NCBI GenBank assembly: GCA_008671135.1
Contig: RQAP01000031.1
Span: forward strand, 1 to 64,000
Direction: 5' to 3'
Origin: Collinsella aerofaciens
GTDB taxonomy: Bacteria > Actinomycetota > Coriobacteriia > Coriobacteriales > Coriobacteriaceae
DNA: 64,000 nt
This document shows, in pieces, positions 60,749 to 64,000 of the stretch. Each line of letters opens with the position of its first letter. The first letter of the stretch is position 1. Below the pieces are notes generated by a model that saw only the letters and a list, made by a program, of their open reading frames with translations, was not told the origin of the DNA and did no database searches. Position numbers and translations under genes: made by a program.

Positions 60749-62191
60749 GTGCTTAGTAGATTCTGCATGCTTGTCGCCTGTGCTTTGACCTTCGCGCTTT
60801 GCTGGGTGCCGGGATTTGCGTTTGCTGGGGACGCTGAGGACGGGGTCCAGGTTGCTGCGACCGCTCATGGGCTTTCTTATGGGATCGAGGGTTTTGAGCG
60901 GTTGGCCAAGGGGACCGCTCGTGCCATGGAGGGCCAGCCTGAGGGCTACCGGTTTCCCGTTGACGAGGACGTGGACCTTGTAGTGGCGCCTGCTGCCGAT
61001 CGCGTTGTGGTGTGGATATCGCCCAAAGCGGTCGAGAAGTATGGATTGGATCCGCAGGACAACGAGTGCGTATCGGGTCTCAAGGCCCTCGTCTGTGAGC
61101 TCGACAGCGCAAACTGCATGGGAGGTGCGCAGCTAGGGGACGTTGATCTTCCTTGGTATGTCACGGCGGAAACAACGTTTGATGCCGGCGGGTATACCTA
61201 TGGCTTTGACGAGCGCGGTGCGGATGGGGACCGCTATGTGGTGATCGCATCAGCCTCGGGTGATGCCAAGGGCGGCGCGCGTTGGCTTGATAGCGCGCAA
61301 ATGGTAGAGGCATCGTCTGTCGTGTTGCGAGATGAGCAGGGGCCCTTGACCTCTCTGGTCTCCTTTTTGGGCGATATCGACTATCGCCCGTTTTGGGTGT
61401 CCATAAAAACGAGCGGCCTTGCCCTGCTGATTTCCTTTGCGCTGGGCCTGTTCGCCGCGTGGAAGACTATGGGTACCTCAAGTCGCATCAAGGGCCTGCT
61501 CGATTCGGTCTTTACCATCCCCATGGTGTTGCCGCCCACGGTCTGCGGCTTTCTGCTCCTCATGCTGTTTGGCCGCTCGACCGGGGTCGGTCGGTGGCTG
61601 ATCGCGCATGGCATCTCGATCGTCTTTACCTGGCCCGCGGCGGTGATCTCTGCCGTGGTGGTATCGTTTCCCTTGGTCTACCGCACGGCGCTCGGTGCCT
61701 TTGAGGGCCTCGACATACAGATGCTCGACGCCGCGCGAACTCTGGGATGGTCCGAGCGTCGCATCTTTACCAAGCTTATGATGCCGCTTGGCTGGCCCTC
61801 GATTGCCGCCGGCACGGTGCTCGCTTTTGCCCGCGCGATGGGCGAGTTTGGCTGCACCCTGTTCTTTGCGGGCAACTACGCCGGTATTACGCAGACCATT
61901 CCCATCGCCATCTACTTTGAGTGGATGGGCGGCAATACGTCGGTGGCCCTCTTTTGGGTCGTGGTCGTAATAGCATTCAGCTTCCTGGTCATCCTATTCA
62001 TCAACATGTACACGGCGCATTCGCAAAAGTATCGCGAGCGGGGCCTTTCCCATGCGGAGCGCAAGCAGGCCAAAGATCTCACCGGACAGGGCGATTTGCT
62101 CGACCCGGCGGGCGGCGATGCCTTGCGTATCGATCGCGAGGCGCTGGCCGAGCTCATGCGCGATGATACGGTGCCGCAGGGAGGTCGATAG
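60749..62191 (+). CDS. modB: Molybdate ABC transporter permease ModB with N-terminal extracytoplasmic domain
   Basis: 480-residue fusion. A signal peptide (1-26, ending AFA) leads into a soluble extracytoplasmic domain of about 190 residues (27-215) of unrecognised fold, followed by a ModB permease (216-422) with five to six membrane helices and the EAA coupling motif around ALGAFEGLDIQMLDAARTLG. A hydrophilic tail follows. Ordinary ModB is about 220-230 aa without the added domain. GTG start at 60749 with GGAG 6 nt upstream; longer reading upstream overlaps modA out of frame. Confidence 0.85.
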   Translation: MLSRFCMLVACALTFALCWVPGFAFAGDAEDGVQVAATAHGLSYGIEGFERLAKGTARAMEGQPEGYRFPVDEDVDLVVAPAADRVVVWISPKAVEKYGLDPQDNECVSGLKALVCELDSANCMGGAQLGDVDLPWYVTAETTFDAGGYTYGFDERGADGDRYVVIASASGDAKGGARWLDSAQMVEASSVVLRDEQGPLTSLVSFLGDIDYRPFWVSIKTSGLALLISFALGLFAAWKTMGTSSRIKGLLDSVFTIPMVLPPTVCGFLLLMLFGRSTGVGRWLIAHGISIVFTWPAAVISAVVVSFPLVYRTALGAFEGLDIQMLDAARTLGWSERRIFTKLMMPLGWPSIAAGTVLAFARAMGEFGCTLFFAGNYAGITQTIPIAIYFEWMGGNTSVALFWVVVVIAFSFLVILFINMYTAHSQKYRERGLSHAERKQAKDLTGQGDLLDPAGGDALRIDREALAELMRDDTVPQGGR

Positions 62192-62194
62192 GCC

Positions 62195-63265
62195 ATGTCG
62201 TTCGTTTTGGATATCAAAAAGCACTACCCCGGGTTTATGCTCGACATGCAGCTTGAGGCCGGCGAGGAGCGCGTGGCGCTGCTGGGTGCCTCGGGTTGCG
62301 GCAAGAGCTGCACGCTGCGCTGCATTGCCGGTGTGGAGACGCCCGACGAGGGCAAAATCGTCGTCAACGGCGTGACCTTTTTTGACTCGGCGGCGGGCAT
62401 CAACCTGTCGCCCCAGGAGCGAAAATGCGCCCTGTTGTTCCAAAACTATCAGCTGTTTCCTAACATGACGGTGGCCGATAACGTATGCGCCGGTGTAAAG
62501 GACGCGGGTGACGCCGCCGCGCGCAAAAAACTCGCCGAGCGCTATCTGGGCATTTTCGGTCTAGCCGATTTTACCGACCGCTACCCCGCGCGCCTTTCGG
62601 GCGGGCAGCAGCAACGCGTGGCACTTGCCCGTATGGTGGCGGCGCATCCGGGCATCTTTATGTTCGACGAGCCCATGAGCGCGCTCGATTCCTATCTTAA
62701 GAGCGCCCTCGAGCAGAACATGCTCGACCTGTTCGATGTCTGCAACCGCACCGTGCTCTACGTGAGCCACGACATCGACGAGGCATGCCGCCTGTGTCAG
62801 CGTATCTGCGTGATGCACGACGGGCATGTTGAGGAGATCGGCTCCGTCGAGGACGTGGTCCGCCGTCCGCAGACGCTGGCGGCACTGCGCCTGACGGGCT
62901 GCAAGAACACAAGCCGCGCACGAAAGATCGGGCCCGAGGAAGTTGAGGCGCTCGATTGGGGCATGACCTTTAACGTGGGTCGCGAGGTTCCCGACGATGT
63001 TGCCTACCTGGGTATTCGTGCGAGCTACTTCCATGTGGACAACCGTGCCGAGCGGGGTCGCAACAGTTACGACCTGCACGTGGCGCGCGTGAGCGATTCG
63101 CGCTTTGAGCGGCTGGTGTTGCTGGACGTGCCGCGCGTTGATGCGCCCACGCGTCTGCAGTGGAAGGTCAACAAAGTGGGCATGCCTGTCGACGAGCTGC
63201 CGCAAGCAGGCGAGACGCTGCGCATGCATTTTGATGCCAGCAGGATCCATTTGGTTTGTCGATAG
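62195..63265 (+). CDS. modC: Molybdate ABC transporter ATP-binding protein ModC
   Basis: ATPase of the molybdate importer (356 aa). Walker A is LLGASGCGKSCTLR, signature RLSGGQQQRVALARM, Walker B GIFMFDEPMSALD, switch His in YVSHDIDE. The C-terminal part (about 235-356) is an OB/TOBE-like regulatory domain. GGGAGG overlaps the end of modB, 4 nt gap, so strongly coupled. Confidence 0.95.
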   Translation: MSFVLDIKKHYPGFMLDMQLEAGEERVALLGASGCGKSCTLRCIAGVETPDEGKIVVNGVTFFDSAAGINLSPQERKCALLFQNYQLFPNMTVADNVCAGVKDAGDAAARKKLAERYLGIFGLADFTDRYPARLSGGQQQRVALARMVAAHPGIFMFDEPMSALDSYLKSALEQNMLDLFDVCNRTVLYVSHDIDEACRLCQRICVMHDGHVEEIGSVEDVVRRPQTLAALRLTGCKNTSRARKIGPEEVEALDWGMTFNVGREVPDDVAYLGIRASYFHVDNRAERGRNSYDLHVARVSDSRFERLVLLDVPRVDAPTRLQWKVNKVGMPVDELPQAGETLRMHFDASRIHLVCR

Positions 63266-63466
63266 CGCCGGTTAATGCCGTCGGGGATATAAGCCTCGGC
63301 GGCTTCGTCTTGCCGTTCGCCGAATGAGGAATGACAAACCTTTATCAATTAAGATAATTATTTATTAAACGACGGCACACGACGCTGTCGTACGAATGTC
63401 AACGGTGTTCGTCTGGACGATGACCGCTGATATAGTTGATTTTGACTGGTTAAGGAGGGTGCGCAC

Positions 63467-63535
63467 ATGCCGCAGACGACATACATTCGCCGCGTTGCCG
63501 CGCGCGCCCTGTATATGGCTCGGAGCCGCATATGA
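63467..63535 (+). CDS. Arginine-rich leader peptide upstream of the dehydratase-family gene
   Basis: 22-codon ORF, MPQTTYIRRVAARALYMARS plus RI, with a strong AAGGAGG site 8 nt before the ATG. Five Arg codons (CGC, CGC, CGC, CGG, CGC). Its last codons form the left arm of a perfect 8-bp hairpin (63521-63528 with 63549-63556), so ribosome position would affect folding. The downstream gene starts 160 nt later. Confidence 0.6.
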   Translation: MPQTTYIRRVAARALYMARSRI

Positions 63536-63548
63536 GCAGGTATGTTCA

Positions 63549-63694
63549 CGGCTCCGGGAGAGACGACGCACAACTAAATAATCGACCGCAAAGCAGGTTC
63601 CCCAAAATTCCGGGTTTAGGCGCGGCTGGGTTTTCGCCACCCACCGTGCAGCAATACCGTAGCTATTCATTTTTGGTTCGAGAGGGGAACCGTT
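63549..63694 (+). promoter_or_regulatory. Leader of the dehydratase-family gene
   Basis: 146 nt with the right arm of the leader hairpin and further short G/C-rich helices, but no recognised riboswitch class. GAGGGG lies 8 nt before the ATG at 63695. Confidence 0.35.
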
Positions 63695-64000
63695 ATGGCT
63701 GAAGAATTTGATTTCCATCCGATGTGGGAGAGCCTCGGCATGAATCTTGCCGATCACGACATGCTGCTGGGCGCCGTGGGCCAGATGTACGGCGACATGT
63801 TCCTGACGCAGAACAATCGCCCCAAGTCCACGTCCTACCTGGACTTTGTGGCCACCAACATCCACAGCGGCCGTATTAAGGAGATGCTCGACAAGAAGGA
63901 GGCCGGCGAGGCCACCAAGATCGTCGGCTCATTCTGCGTGTACGTGCCCGAGGAGATCGTGCTTGCCTGTGACGGCATTCCCGTGGGCCTGTGCTCGGGT
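63695..64000 (+). CDS. 2-hydroxyacyl-CoA dehydratase / double-cubane cluster protein family (3' end cut)
   Basis: The first 102 codons of a gene that runs off the window. The segment GSFCVYVPEEIVLACDGIPV with Cys81, Cys92 and Cys100 matches the cluster-binding start of HgdB/BcrB-like 2-hydroxyacyl-CoA dehydratase D components and the related double-cubane [8Fe-9S] proteins. Which of the two cannot be told from this fragment. Low-potential reduction in an anaerobe is the likely theme. Confidence 0.75.
   Translation, partial: MAEEFDFHPMWESLGMNLADHDMLLGAVGQMYGDMFLTQNNRPKSTSYLDFVATNIHSGRIKEMLDKKEAGEATKIVGSFCVYVPEEIVLACDGIPVGLCSG

Overview
The window is a contiguous, gene-dense piece of a high-GC bacterial chromosome. 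A complete dcw cluster without ftsA, followed by sepF, ylmG and divIVA, together with anaerobe-type genes (double-cubane / 2-hydroxyacyl-CoA dehydratase family, CyuA-type cysteine desulfidase, C_GCAxxG_C_C protein) and high GC, suggests a gut-associated member of the Coriobacteriia (Actinomycetota), most likely Collinsella or a close relative. That assignment is inference from content; no 16S gene is present.

Layout. 1-15.6 kb: cell-wall and division cluster mraZ-rsmH-ftsL-ftsI-murF-mraY-murD-ftsW-murG-murC-murB-ftsQ-ftsZ, all on +, closed by a strong terminator. 15.7-23.8 kb: pgeF (ylmD), then pstSCAB-phoU, then yggS (ylmE), sepF, ylmG and divIVA; the phosphate operon sits inside the ylm block and pstS overlaps pgeF by 4 nt. 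23.8-26.4 kb, minus strand: a PiT phosphate transporter with its DUF47 partner, then a nitroreductase. 26.6-29.8 kb, plus strand: a small unknown protein, a BI-1 membrane protein, a PARG-like protein with an altered catalytic motif, and an SGNH hydrolase. 30.1-32.6 kb, minus strand: thiC-thiD under a TPP riboswitch. 32.6-39.5 kb: a membrane-anchored unknown protein, yaaA, an M18 aminopeptidase, polA and a Cof-type HAD phosphatase. 39.6-43.3 kb: argG and argH, with an arginine-codon-rich leader peptide before argG and a small unlisted ORF between them. 43.6-50.9 kb: ndk, rpiB, cyuA, a HAD hydrolase, rpsA, rnpB, yigZ and a C_GCAxxG_C_C protein. 51.1-57.6 kb: a MetY-type enzyme, an MFS exporter, xpt, an RF-1-like GGQ protein, a lipid kinase and a ClC channel. 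57.8-63.3 kb: molybdenum cofactor and molybdate uptake genes moeA, moaB/mogA, modA, an unusual modB with an extracytoplasmic N-terminal domain, and modC. The window ends in a 2-hydroxyacyl-CoA dehydratase / double-cubane family gene that has its own short arginine-rich leader peptide.

The most unusual content is intergenic. Many gaps hold long palindromes of several families. One is a pair of 97-nt hairpins 3,150 nt apart whose basal stems show compensatory base changes. Another is a run of three 56-bp palindromes at an 80-81 bp period. Two further palindrome families (GTTGCGGTGAAAT and TGTGACAAAGG) each occur twice. Two Arg-rich leader peptides, a ylmG lacking any ATG/GTG/TTG start, a fused ModB and a PARG homologue with QEA in place of QEE are the other points worth checking. 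No tRNA gene, CRISPR array, transposase or prophage gene was recognised.
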